64,000 nucleotides of DNA, from NCBI GenBank assembly GCA_029204225.1, contig CM055104.1, positions 23,294,285-23,358,284 of the forward strand, written 5' to 3'. Position numbers and translations under genes: made by a program. Below the pieces are notes generated by a model that saw nothing but the letters and a program-made list of their open reading frames with translations, was not told where the DNA came from and made no database searches. Below, piece by piece: positions 32,545 to 44,427 of this stretch; position 1 is the stretch's first letter, and each line of letters starts with the position of its first letter. The DNA comes from Diphasiastrum complanatum (lineage: Eukaryota; Streptophyta; Lycopodiopsida; Lycopodiales; Lycopodiaceae).

Positions 32545-34489
32545 AAACCTATAATAAAGTGAATGATCATACTCACTCATAACAAAGCCTTGAGAGAGTA
32601 AAAAAGTGTTAATCTTAGCATACCAACTCCTTGGCGCTTGCTTAAAGCCATACAAAATCTTTTGTAGAAGACACACATGATTTGGCTTTGTTGATGAAAT
32701 GTAGCTCTCCATATACACTTCCTCCTCAAGATCACCATTCAAGAATGCATTTGAAATGTCCATTTTCCATAGATCCCATCCATAAAGTGTAGCAAGTAAA
32801 ATGATGACTCGAATTCTTACCATCTTTGCCACGGGTGCAAAGGTCTCATCATAGTCAATCCCTTGTTGTTGAGCATATCCTTTTGCCACTAACCTTGCTT
32901 TGTACTTGTTAATAGATTCATCTTGGTTTGTCTTCACCTTGAAGATCCATTTGCATCCAATAGCTTTCTTGTCCTTAGGCAACTCCACCAATCTCCATGT
33001 TCCATTCTTCATAAGAGCTTGATACTCAAGATCCATTGCTCGGATCCACTCCTCTTTTTTCTTTGCTTGATCTACACTTGTAGGCTCATCCAAAGAGTTT
33101 AGGAAAGCAACATAATTTCCAGAAATTACGTGCTTATCCTTTTGATCATATGTGAGCCTTGAAGGTACTTGTATTTCACTTGATGTTCTCCTTGGCTTTT
33201 GACTTGATGAAGGTCCATCATCATCACCATCCAAAGTAGGATCCTTTTCATTAACATCAAGAATGTTAGATCCATCCACACTACCATCAATCATGCTTGA
33301 AGACACTTTTGGAATGTTCCCAAACATCAAACAAGGTTTTTCCACTTGAGCTGCACGTCGATATGAGCTATCAAACATGTACATTCATATAGTGAGGTGA
33401 GTAAAGCCCAACAAAAATACCTCTTCTTGAAGATGGATCCTCCTTGGTCCTATCATCAAGAGTAATGTTGACATAGCATGTGCATCCAAAGGTTCTTAGA
33501 AAGTTGACACCCGGCCTCCTCTTGAATAGCATCTCAAAAGGTGTCCTTCCATCCAAAATAGCAGTCGGCCACCTACTGCACAAGAAATTGGCACACAACA
33601 AAGCTTGATCACAAAATGGTTTGTCAAGATTAGCACTTAACCTCATAGCTTTAACACTTTCACATAAAGTCCTATTCTTCCTTTCAACCACTCCATTTTC
33701 CTGTGGGGTGTATACTCCCTCTTGATCCCATGCTCATTACAAAAGGCCTTGAACTTGGTAGAATGTACTCCCCACCATTGTCACTCCTTAAGCACTTGAT
33801 CTTTGTGGAAAATTGGTTTTACCTTGCATTCTTAAACTTGATAAAGACATCATACACTTCATCCTTGCTCTTTAGTAGATAGATCCAACAAAATCTACTA
33901 AAATCATCAATGAATGTTACATACATCTTAGCTCCACTATTGCTAATTATAGTAAATCCATGAATATCTGAATGTACAAGTTGAAAAGGCTTTGTAGATC
34001 TAGAAATAGATCTAGTATAAGGTAGTCTATGTGACAGCACAAGACTCATCAACATGCTTGACATCACTTAAGGAACTTGGAAGACCATTCACAACCTTCT
34101 TCCTTGCCATTACCTCCAATGACTTGAAGTTGAGGTGTCCCATCCTTTTGTGCCAAACCTCTTGAATAGAAATAACTTGGTTAGCAATAACACAAGCATC
34201 TAGTTTGAACAACTTCCCTTGCCTTTTACCTTTTTCAATCAAGACATCCTTCCTTTTGATCAAACAAGCATCTCCATCAGACTCCACCTTGAGGCCTTTA
34301 CTTAGCATTTGACTCACACTAAGCAAATTTTTGGTAATAGATGGAATAAACAAGACATCCTCCAAAAATGAACATTCCTATTTGTAGAGAGAGAAATAGG
34401 AATTGTGCCAATCCCTTTGATTGCACACTCACCATCATTGGTCGTGTAGATCACCCTCTTGTCATCTCCATATGCCAACAAAAAAGTGG
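32545..34489 (-). pseudogene. Copia pol: pre-integrase, integrase and part of RT
   Basis: Minus strand, read from 34489: GDDKRVIYTTNDGEC-like protease tail, VLFIPSITKNLLSVSQMLSKG, VWHKRMGHLNFKSL, then PFQLVHSDIHGF (first catalytic Asp), FIDDFSRFCWIYLLKSKDEV, CLRSDNGGEY (second Asp, after a stop), NRTLCESVKAMRLSANLDKP and PFEMLFKRRPGVNFLRTFGC. RT runs IGCKWIFKVKTNQDESINKY, MDISNAFLNGDLEEEVYME, LYGFKQAPRSWYAKI and stops after YYRFVG at about 32545, before the catalytic box. Frame breaks occur near 33695, 33820 and 34040. Gag is absent; an LTR boundary lies immediately upstream (34490). Confidence 0.88.
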
Positions 34490-35207
34490 TGTGAAGTTTT
34501 TAGCACATGTGAACTTCACCACACACCCTACAGGATCTTACTGAGGTGTTGTGATTGCACAAGATTGATCAGAGAACAATATACTTGAAAAATCTATGAC
34601 AAGAGCACAATGGCATACATCAGATAAAAAAATCTAGCTTCTCACTATGAGAAGTGAATGTTAGAAATAATTCTAAGTGCTCAGTATGGGAAAAACAGCC
34701 TGCTCTCGAGTAGAGAGAGAAAATCAATGATTTAAAACTCGGATAGAGAGAGAATGAGTCCAAAACACCAAAATCTCATTATTCAGAATATGGCAAAACA
34801 TGCCAAGCTTTCCCTACATGAGAGAGACTCAAATTCCTACAGTGGAGTTGCATGGAATGTCCACTTAACTAAACTAATTCACCTACCAGAGATCCACATG
34901 TGTAACTGCATGCATGGATGTTGCATGTATAGCATGTCAGTTCATAAAACTGCCTAGACATGTGTAGATCACAGAAACCACTTTGCATGTTGCATGCACT
35001 GATTGCATGTGGCTTGCATGCATATAGTATGACATCGCATGCTATCTAAACTTCTGCATGTCATCAAAATTGAATCTATCTGGCTCAAATCCGACCTATA
35101 CTAGAAGGTTCACATACCTTTTATGTACAGCATGAAATTTAGTGGAAATAACCATGGACATGGCTCCAAACTCGAGATAGGAAGATAATATTTTAATAAT
35201 CTTCACA
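34490..35207 (-). repeat. Copia A-type 3' LTR inserted in older copia
   Basis: It spans TGTGAAGTTTTTAGC to AATCTTCACA (718 bases) and is the reverse complement of the copia A LTR type. The polypurine tract CTCCTCCTTAAG adjoins its right end. On the left it abuts copia protease coding with no primer-binding site, which fits insertion of this element into an older copia. Confidence 0.88.
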
Positions 35208-35487
35208 CTCCTCCTTAAGATTTATGTTCCTATCAACATAGACTTTGAAATTAGGCCAAGGTTAGACCTCATCTTGATAAAGACATTCTGGAGTAGTGGC
35301 TTGGTGAGAAGATCTGCAACATAATTTGTAGAATCAGTATGCTCCAGTGAGATCTCTCTCCCAATGAATTTTTCTCTTACAAAATGATGAGCTACTTCAA
35401 TGTGTTTGTTCCTTGCATGGAAAATTGGGATATTTGCAAGAGCTTGAGCAGAAATGTTGTCATTCTTGATAATTGAAAGATCTTCTC
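35208..35487 (-). pseudogene. Copia RNase H C-terminus
   Basis: Minus strand: IIKNDNISAQALANIP, FHARNKHIEVAHHFVREKF, STNYVADLLTKPLLQNVF and MRSNLGLISKSMLIGT, ending ahead of the polypurine tract. It is close to copia A in wording. On the upstream side it joins directly to the gag of a different copia (DILSTLYEVRE), so RT, integrase and protease are missing. Confidence 0.87.
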
Positions 35488-35839
35488 TCGCACTTCATAT
35501 AATGTGCTCAAGATGTCTCAGACTTCCTTCGATGTCTAAGCTTCAGACACATGGCCGATTTGCATGTCCGAGATGTTGAGGATGATCAGCGCAAATGCTG
35601 TGCCATTCGAGTTCTCATCTTACATTTCCACAGATGGTAACTGGCTCCATCAAGCTTGTCCATGATAGGACTGGCTTTTCCTTGGGAATGCAAGAAACAA
35701 TTATCTTATCAGCTAGTAGGATCAGGTTCTGTAGGAAGCTTATCAAGCTATAGAAATAGCTCTGACATAAAACCACTTAAGAAATCAGATGAATTCTGAT
35801 ATTAAAGCTCTAAATAATCAGAGAATAGTAACTTGTCAC
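35488..35839 (-). pseudogene. gag: Copia B gag start and leader, copy 1
   Basis: It corresponds to 48308-48750 but carries a deletion of about 97 bases inside gag, so the long frame seen in copy 2 (YHLWKCKIRTVLMAKELYDV) is broken here. The remaining parts read as ALIILNISDMQIGHVSE and the join DILSTLYEVRE. The untranslated leader follows to the primer-binding sites at 35840. Confidence 0.8.
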
Positions 35840-35870
35840 TTTGATACCATGTTGGGGAAGTCTGATACCA
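35840..35870 (-). promoter_or_regulatory. Duplicated primer-binding site of copia B, copy 1
   Basis: TTTGATACCA (35840-35849) and TCTGATACCA (35861-35870) lie 21 bases apart, each followed by TGT(T/C)GGGGAAG. In element orientation this is LTR end plus TGGTATCA, twice. Confidence 0.8.
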
Positions 35871-36276
35871 TGTCGGGGAAGTGTGAGAAGTTCTCTCGGT
35901 GCGTGCACTATTGGTAACAATAGGCGAACACAATAATGAAGTTAGTTTAGAGCTGGGTGCGCGGTGATAGCAAAAGCTCTTAAGAGCAGACAATCAGACA
36001 AAGCAATCAAAAGGTCAAACAGAGAGCGAAAAGCATTACAAATATTGACAGGACCTGAATGCAGAACTAAATGACATTTTATTCAGATTGATTGTAATGA
36101 AATACAAGTCAGTGATGCAGGTGAGCATAAGACAATAGTGGGAGAAACCACATGCTCACAAAGCGAACTACAAACTGTAAAAGATATGAGCTTATTACTA
36201 ACGATATGTTTGAAGAAGAAAATCAATGCATGAAAGCAGCAACTGTGTCTATCTCATCGGATTCAATAATTTGTAT
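35871..36276 (-). repeat. Copia B LTR, copy 1
   Basis: It starts TGTCGGGGAAGTGTGAGAAG next to the primer-binding site and matches 48781-49186. The outer end is set only by where the two copies diverge. Confidence 0.7.
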
Positions 36277-36639
36277 TTTTGATAATTGATCAAATTACAT
36301 GCTTGTTAAATGATCTAAGTGCTATTTACATTTATGCAGATAAGTGTACAAGAGATGGCGTGGAGCCGTGGTGCCATCAGGGAGAAGGTCGTGGCTGCTG
36401 TCATTGTCAAGTTGGTTACGTAGTATAGAGGATGAGTGTGAGGAGTTCGATGAGTCGCGCTTCCCCAATATGTTGTCCAGGTTGGGTTTACCTGATAGTT
36501 CGTCCAACTCCGATATGTCGGCCATCTTCACTTACTCATCTTTAGTAGTTGAGCTGCACGACAATGCAAGCAAATATGCGACAATGAATGGAACTAGATT
36601 AGCATGGGATTTAGGAGAGTAGAGGAGATAAATACAACA
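36277..36639 (+). other. Unassigned stretch with a 92-codon frame
   Basis: The frame 36344-36622 has more GC than its surroundings and reads SIEDECEEFDESRFPNMLSR and LGLPDSSSNSDMSAIFTYSS. TTTATGCAG just upstream resembles a splice acceptor, so it could be a host or transposon exon. No domain is recognised. The right side is cut by copia F. Confidence 0.3.
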
Positions 36640-37191
36640 GATTATATATCATTCATGGGGCTATTTAGGCTTGTTTGGTCATAATTCCTAATTATAGGAC
36701 CAAATTCCTTAAATCATGGAGGTGGATAGCCAACCTAGCCACCAAACTCTAGAGGTAAGATTGACAAATTAGGGCAAAAATGGTCAATCATCTTCCTTAT
36801 TACATGATGGATTTTCACCTAAATTTGAGATGGGGAAGAGCTTTTGTATATAATATTCACCATTCCATGGTGAGGAGATAGAATTATTGGAGCACATTGG
36901 CAATCTTGAGGTTTTCACACATTTGTCTTGAACTTTTGTGAATGCTTTGGTATTAAAACTTGATTCCACTTAATCTCCGATAATAGGCTGTACTGGAGTC
37001 CACACATGCATGGGGTTAGAATTCAATGTTTGATCAATGCTTTTGATTGAGCTCTTGATTGTGGGTCCAATATTCCTTTTCTAGACCAAGATTTGTGACT
37101 AGTTTTGGAATAGATTGGTGTATCAATAAATCAATCACTCTTGGAGCCTTATATAGGTTCCTTTATGGTCATTTGTACTGTACTTTCAACA
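36640..37191 (+). repeat. Copia F 5' LTR, lacking its outer end
   Basis: It matches 39920-40460 with small gaps, ending CTTTCAACA. The first ~118 bases present in the 3' LTR are missing on the left. Confidence 0.85.
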
Positions 37192-38339
37192 TGTATCAAA
37201 GCCAAGTACAAGATGATAATCATTGATCAAAGGACAATCCATTTTTAGCAAGTTGTTGCTAAAAAGCTAGTCTTGAGAGGGGCCAGTTCAAGTCTTAGGT
37301 TGAAGATTTGGGATCCAAACTTGGTGAGGGTTAGTAGCTGTACTTCCCACACGTGTGGGAACATCTTTACCAGCTTTTAACTTCAAATATTCACAAGAGC
37401 CAAGCAATTTGATTTTGTGTTATCTTGATGAGTTTTTTGATGCTAAACCTAGGAAAAACATCAAAGTATGTTCGCCATCAATTAGATTTGGCTTGGTGTC
37501 ATGAGATCTAATTATTTGAGACTGAGTTCAAGCCCTTTAGATGTGTTTTATAGGTCTTGAAGAACCATAAAGAAGAGGAAGAGAGATTTAGACATGTTTT
37601 TCTCCAAAAACTGCAGAAATTGACTTGATTTGATAGTTCTTTGATAGAATATCATCTTATCTCCATTCTATATTTGTAAGGGAGTGTGAGTGCTGTGACT
37701 ATAAGTCCAAAGAGATGTCTAGAATTCAAATTTGAGATAATCAAGACAAGTAAAACCTTTGTGAGTTCCTAGATTCAATTCACTTCCAATTTTATTGAGC
37801 ATTGTTTTGTAGAATCCTTCCTAAGTGTTCTTTTAAATCAAGATCATGGGGATCTTGCCACTTGTCTCCTTGTGAAAATCAATTGAGTTGCTAGTGACAA
37901 ATTTTGGAAAATAGCTGAGGGAGGGTTGAGAAGTTCAATCTACTTTGTGTTTATTGAATTTCTCAAGAGTAGTCAATAGAGTGAAAATTTGTCAAGTAGT
38001 CTAGTTCAAATCTCTTTTGATCCTTACCAGCTCTCAAGGAGAGAGTGAAATAGACCTAAGTGAGTCTAGAAGTAGTGTTTGAATTTGAGAAAGTTGATTT
38101 TTAGCTAGAGCTTGAGTGCTCTATTCTTGGTGAATTAGGCAAGACAATTTTCCAAGCATTATTGATATTGGTGAGGAGAGTGAAATAGATATCGGATCAA
38201 GAAGTTTGTGGATCTTGATATAACTTTGTGTGATTCACTATGAGGTTGCAAACACCTTGGTTTTCACGTCTAAACACAACTCACATGTGTGTACTTTGTG
38301 TACCACATTATTTCTCCATCGAAGCTAGTGGAAGGATGA
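37192..38339 (+). other. Copia F leader, no coding sequence
   Basis: It starts with the degenerate primer-binding site TGTATCAAAGCC. A long untranslated region follows with many short repeats of AAGTGAG and TTGAGAG words. No frame over 60 codons. Confidence 0.5.
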
Positions 38340-39720
38340 TTGTTTAAGCTGGAAGGTAATGTTGCTTTTGAGAGTGTGAACTTGGCAAAGGAGGAGATCA
38401 GTCAAGTAAAGACCTTGTCAAAGTGTGATCTTGCTAGAATTGAGGAGGAACATCAAATAGAAGAAGATCTTGTGGATCAGCCTCAAAATCCGAGAGCTCC
38501 AAAGAGGTCCTCAATGACAAAGGTTGAGTCATCAATTGCATGCAAATTTTCCTCTCAAGTGTGCATCTTGGAAGGGTGGAGAGCATTGGAGATGATACAA
38601 TCTTTGATTTGTTCATAGATAGTAGACATGAAGTGAATTGTCTCTTATCTTTAATATTGATGATGTTTAGTACTTTATGTAGATATGAAAAGACAATGAA
38701 GTTGAATGCTTTCCAACCTACATTTGTTGTTGATTTCATTGGATAACTGTTTGTGTAATAGTTTGGAAAGTGGTGTCATAAAAGAAAAACATCATTCAAT
38801 GAAATGTACTTGAGATTCTTTGAGTCTACATGCTTTGTGCATGATCATTCCAATGTAAGGACCAAAGATTATCCTACTTCAATGATAGGAATAATGGTAG
38901 TGTTTTGCTCTTCAAGTAGAGATTGTAGAATCTACATGTTTTCCACCAAAGAAGTTTTCAATGGTGGAAATGCCATCTTTTATGAGTGTAAGACCAACAA
39001 ACTTGAAGAAGCACCTTTGGATCATCACCTTATTCAACTCAATATTGATGGAGAGGAGCCGAGTCAAGTGCAAGGAAAAAGTGAAGGCCCGAGAACTCCA
39101 AGGAGAGGATTCAAAGTCCAAGTTGGAGATAGCAAGGCTCAAGTTCATTGGTAAAGGAAGCAAAGATGAGGAGATTGACATCTCTCATGAATTCATCAAT
39201 CCATTTGGTGTTGCTCTATGTGAGCAAAGGTTCTTCAAGGCAAGGATTGGCATAATCATGGAGAGATCATCAAGAATGAAGGTAGAGCCAAGTTCTTGGC
39301 ATACTCCTTTACTTTCTTAAATCCATTTTGAGACAACATGATCCAGTTATTATCATTATGTTTAATGATGGATCAGCAATCATACTTGCATTATATGCTA
39401 ATTATATGAAGATGATGCAAGAAGTTTTGACAAATCTAATCTAGAATTAAATTTGGAGCCATCAAGGCTCAATCATATGAATCAAGCAAGGCAAGTTGTT
39501 TTTGGAAACATTATCGATGCACTTAATAGCTTAATTGATGTATCATCAAGTGCACAAAATGCCTTGAAATTCATAGCTTGGCATGATGGTTAGCTTTGAC
39601 GTGTGTTACATGTATATAGACACAATAATGGAACATCGTGTAAGAGATCCTTTAAGAGGTGGCGAAAGATCCTTCATGGACATCATTCTCTATTGGAGTC
39701 TCAAAAGTTCTTTGTTTGTA
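38340..39720 (+). pseudogene. Copia F polyprotein remnants
   Basis: The most readable part is 38804-39154: RFFESTCFVHDHSNVRTKD and GIMVVFCSSSRDCRIYMF, then NAIFYECKTNKLEEAP, the region after the integrase core. GERSFMDIILYWSLKSSLF at about 39661-39720 is the end of RT. Between them everything is broken or deleted; no catalytic box is visible. A frame at 38340-38618 may be shuffled gag or linker. Confidence 0.7.
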
Positions 39721-39800
39721 GCTAGATTTTTATGACACTTCTAAACTTTTCCTTCATCAAGAAAAGATACTTGTAGATAGATCAAGCTAAATTTGAGGAG

Positions 39801-40460
39801 TGTGAGAAATTGCCAGAAATTGGCAAATCTAGCTTGATCAAAACCATGTAGACTGTAGATAGGTGGGTCCCACATATGTGAGTCCAGGTTGCCACGTGTG
39901 TAGGATATCCTAGATAGATTAGATATCATTCATAGGTTAGTTAGGCTTGTTTGGTCATAATTCCTAGATTATAGGATTAAATTCCTTGAATCATGGAGGT
40001 GGATAACCAACCTAGCCACCAACTTGGCAAAACTCTAGGATTATGTAAGATTGAAAAACTAGGGCAAAAATGGTCAATACTCTTCCTTATTACATGCTGG
40101 ATTTTCACTTAACTTGAGGTGGGGAAGAGCTTTTGTATATACTATTCACCATTCCATAGTGAGGAGATAAAAGTTTTGGAGCACATTGGCAATCTTGAGG
40201 TTTCTTCACATTTGTCTTTAAATTTTGTGAATGCTTTGGTATCTAAACTTGATTCCACTTAATCTCTGATAATAGGCTCTACTGGAGTCCGTAAGTGTTT
40301 GATCAATGTTTTTGATTGCTCTTGCTTGTGGGATCCAATATTGCCTTTCTAGATCGAGATTTTGTGACTAGTTTTGCAATAGATAGGTGTCTCAATTAAT
40401 CAATCACTCTTGGAGCCTTATGTGGGTTCATTTATGGTCCTTTGTACTATACTTTGAACA
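39801..40460 (+). repeat. Copia F 3' LTR
   Basis: 660 bases from TGTGAGAAATTGCC to CTTTGAACA, preceded by a purine tract. Its first 45 bases resemble the copia G LTR at 45752. Confidence 0.85.
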
Positions 40461-40510
40461 ATATCCTCGTGTATTGTATCTCCTTGAGACATATCTTTGC
40501 GCAAGTCCTG
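40461..40510 (-). pseudogene. CACTA transposase scrap
   Basis: The minus strand reads DLRKDMSQGDTIHEDI, matching DLHEYMSQGNTIHEDV at about 63621-63672 in the Tnp2 remnant. The fragment begins exactly where the copia F LTR ends. Confidence 0.7.
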
Positions 40511-41541
40511 TGATACCACATATTTGCTAAATAATGAATATTTTCTCAAATATGGCAATTTATACTTGAAAATGAAGATATGCGCTGGACAAATGTATAT
40601 TATGAAGAGTCCTATATCATTTTCTAGGATATAAATGCTAAAGACCTGACTGTTATTAAAGGACAAGACCTCCTGAACTCACACCACCAAGAAAGAGATA
40701 GTTTCTGTATTATGAGATTGAAGAAGTGAAAGAGAGTTGAAGTTTATTTCTCTTTTGTTCTCCGCATTGTTGAGTGTGAGTGATTTTAAATCTACTAGCA
40801 ATCTCGTATGCATTACTTAAATCATTCTTTGGTCAGACAGTACAATAGTTCATTACAGTTGTTTGTTGTGTTTCCATAAAGTTGATCTAAAGAATTGTCT
40901 TTAAACTAACTTACCTGTCTGCGCGAATACTTTGTGATCGGCACCCGAGTAAAGTATCCCTTGGTGCAGTTTTCCATAGTCACTGATAGTGAAGTATGTG
41001 TGCATGTGAAATGTTAGTCCATGCTTGAGGAATTGAGTTATTGATCTGTATTCGTGTTGGTAACGAAGATAATGGTTTCTAACATATTCACGAACTATTT
41101 GAGTCCTTTAGCCATGACTGGACTTTAGTTGTTGAGGACTTCTGTCTAGAACACATTAGTTCAAGAATAAGATTAACTATTTGTCTGTTCACACACGTTT
41201 GTATCGAACATAACACAAATCTTTGCTGACAACTTAATCAGTCAGAGTGTAGTTCGTTCGTGCTACTCTGATATCATTTCACTTGTAGAACGCTTTTCCT
41301 TCAGTTTGATAGAGGAAGATGTTGTTTGGAATTCATTATTATCACACACCTATACCAAAAGTAATACTGGTTACTTATAAGATGTTTGTTGAAAACCATA
41401 TTAACACTCGACTCCATTTCATTCGAAATAATTCAGGATTGTACCAATTAAACAACTTTTAAGTGCTATCTCCTTGGGGAGCGACATAAATACTACACAA
41501 ATCTAGCAAATCTAGGTTGGTATAGCACAACATATACCAAT
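40511..41541 (+). repeat. Probable gypsy III 5' LTR
   Basis: Non-coding DNA that ends just before a gypsy primer-binding site and is followed by gag. The left boundary is unknown, and no second LTR is in the window to confirm it. Confidence 0.5.
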
Positions 41542-41544
41542 TTT

Positions 41545-41562
41545 TGGCACCGTGCCAGGGAT
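41545..41562 (+). promoter_or_regulatory. Gypsy III primer-binding site
   Basis: TGGCACCGTGCCAGGGAT resembles the TGGCGCCGTTGCCGGGGA site of Athila/Tat-type elements, with a one-base gap. Confidence 0.75.
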
Positions 41563-41794
41563 AGCCAAATAAAGTTGATACAAACTGACAACTCCATCTC
41601 CTTCCCTAATGTATGTCAGATAGAGCTGCTCGATTAGAAAGATATTGCAGACTTTGAGATGACTTTTTTAAAAGCCTTCAGAAAACTTTGCAAAGAGGAG
41701 ATTCACCCTTCCAGAATTTTAACAAAACTTCCTTTGATAATCCTCTTAATCTTGAAAATTTACACGAAAATCCTTGTCCTGAAGCTCTGAAGTT

Positions 41795-42440
41795 GTGAAT
41801 CCAGTTCCAAATCCTGATCCTAAACCTGAGTCGGAGCCTGAACCTGAACCTGAATCAAATATGGAAGGCCAGCCTGGTCCTCGTTTCACTTCAATATCGA
41901 AGATCAAATATGATTATTTTAAGGGAACATCTTCAGATGATGTTGACAGGTATGTTTTGCAGTTCGAGTCAGTTGCTGATTCGAACAATGAAGGTACTGA
42001 TGCTGACAAGCTGCGGATCTTTCCTGGTCTTCTGAAAAAGCAAGTGCATATATGGTACAACCAAGTTGAACCAGGACGTGTAGCTACCTGGTTACTGCTG
42101 CAAGATGCATTTTTGAATCAGTTCAGAGAGATTGGTTATTCATCTAGAATTCTCGGACGACTCAACAATGTGCAGAAGAAAAGTAAAGAATCTCTTTGAA
42201 GGCACACACGAAAAGTAAATAATCTAACTGGAAAACTAACTGGTGTATACCTTGTCGCGATGCAAATTGAGTGGTTTTTGGCAGATTTATCACCGAAAAT
42301 TTGTATGTTCCTAGATCCCATCACCCTCTCCACTTCCATCAACAAAAAGGTCGCGGAAAGGACAATGATTTCGAAATTTGCAAGAAAATGTTTGTGCGTT
42401 GATGTAACCCCCCCGAGAAAACTCAGTATTATGAGGTCTA
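41795..42440 (+). pseudogene. gag: Gypsy III gag
   Basis: A Pro/Glu-rich start (PEPEPESNMEGQPGPRF) is followed by the retrotransposon gag core: YFKGTSSDDVDRYVLQFESV, LRIFPGLLKKQVHIWYNQVE, ATWLLLQDAFLNQFREIG. A TGA at 42197-42199 interrupts it, and the domain continues in the same frame with NNLTGKLTGVYLVAMQIEWF and PKICMFLDPITLSTSI. Gag builds the particle. No zinc knuckle or pol follows; the sequence changes character by about 42440. Confidence 0.85.
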
Positions 42441-43081
<641 letters not shown>

Positions 43082-43551
43082 GAACGTTATCTTCAATTGT
43101 CTAGTACTTATGCTGGAACTTCTTTCACAACTAGTTGGTAATTTCTAAATGGAAAGCTATAGGTGGATTGTCTCATTTTAATAGTTGCCATACCATTGGT
43201 TCATTTTTCTTGAATTCGCTTTGTCAACTTAACATGCTAAGCAAAGTCCCAAGGTCCAAGAAACTACTCTCTCTTTCCTCTTATATATGGAAGGGACCCA
43301 TGTCACGTCGATCATTGCCATGTTTTTTGTACTATGTTAACCATGAGGGTGGAAATTGCTTGCTATTTGTGATTTTTGATAGGATAAAATATAGACTATT
43401 TAATCATATTTCCTACAAGGGTTATGGCCCCAGGAATCGTGTAGAGACACAACCTCAACTTTGATAAATCCATTGGCACGATCAAAATCATACATATATT
43501 TGGAAACTCTAAGGTGAACCCAAAGGATCAAATGAAAAGGATCAATTGTGA
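43082..43551. other. Unassigned flank of the microsatellite
   Basis: A 109-codon plus-strand frame (43135-43464) has no recognisable motif. Probably non-coding or very diverged. Confidence 0.4.
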
Positions 43552-43866
43552 TCATGGTTGAGATCATTAATCTTCAAGACTCCAAGATTGTTAGAAAATT
43601 GGAAGAATCCAACTATCCAGCTTGAAGTTGGAAGATGAAGTTAATCCTCAGAGGTGTCGTTGCTGGCATTGAAGCCTTGAATCTAGACGATGATTGCAAC
43701 GTTAGGAATCATGAGCTTGTTGAAGCAATGCAGGTCGAGGAGGAATATACATACGTAGCCATCAGTTTCTCACTGAGAGACCTTGCAATATCACAGGTGC
43801 AAGGGATCAAGACAACAAAGAGAGTTTGTAATCATTTGAAGACGATACAGAGGACAAAAGCGTTAT
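43552..43866 (+). pseudogene. gag: Copia gag N-terminal fragment
   Basis: EIINLQDSKIVRKLEESNYP then a TGA (usually Trp), and KMKLILRGVVAGIEALNLDD ... IKTTKRVCNHLKTI. This is the first block of a copia gag of a different type from copia A or G. It ends at the TAA at 43864-43866, and what follows is non-coding. Confidence 0.7.
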
Positions 43867-44427
43867 AAGCATCCAATTTTAGTTTGGGAGTTCTCTTTTA
43901 TGTTTGATCCAAAAATCTTGCTAGATAGCTTGTTTTGAAGCTATTTTTGTCTAGTTTTTGATGCAATCAGTTTCATTCCATTTGGTTGAGCCAATAAAAA
44001 GTTATAAGATTTTGAAGAGGGTTAGGTAGGGCACCTAGACCTGGGTGGACACATTTGGTTTGGTAAAGAGATTGGTTGTTTGATCCAAAATCACGGTTGA
44101 ATGCTTACCAATCTCATCTATATGTGATCTAGGCACTGTTTTGAGATCTTAGCCATTTTGTTTCATGCAATATCATTGTATTTGAGTCAAATTTGGTTTC
44201 TTAGTGTATTTCACACGTGCTAAGAGTGTTTGATCCTAACTTTGCCCATACTCCATCATTTGATGTGAAGTAGATCTAGTTTTGGAGAGATTGAGATAGC
44301 TAGTGAGAATCATCTCACAGTTTGTTGCAAGATCTTGCATAGGAGATGGTATCACACCATTATTGGATCCTATAGCGAGAGAGAAGCAACATTTTTTGTT
44401 CATCACTTTTATTTATCTCCACTTTAC
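43867..44427 (+). other. Copia G leader
   Basis: No open frame of note. The last 100 bases (GCAACATTTTTTGTTCATCAC...) parallel the leader of copia A ahead of its gag (GCAACATTTTCAGCTCCATC), so this is the untranslated leader. No matching 5' LTR is seen. Confidence 0.55.

Larger units (their letters stand above)
33781..36276. repeat. Composite duplication, copy 1
   Basis: It matches 46579-49186 in the same orientation across four joined pieces: copia pol, copia LTR, RNase H end, and a different copia gag start with its leader and LTR. Copy 1 lacks about 97 bases present at 48427-48523 (around 35606) and 13 bases present near 47920. Both flanks then diverge. Confidence 0.92.
36640..40460 (+). 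mobile_element. Copia retrotransposon F, degenerate
   Basis: Two LTRs in direct orientation (36640-37191 and 39801-40460) enclose about 2.6 kb with scattered copia coding traces. A site TGTATCAAAGCC follows the left LTR and a purine run AATTTGAGGAG precedes the right one. The element abuts CACTA sequence at its right end. Confidence 0.85.

Noticed and set aside
34485-34500. Gag deletion derivative that moved as a unit
   Set aside because: The LTR abutting protease without a primer site is more simply an insertion of one copia into the protease region of an older one.
44345-44358. Primer-binding site GGTATCACACC for copia G
   Set aside because: The DNA before it does not match the copia G 3' LTR, and the surrounding leader aligns with the copia A leader interior.
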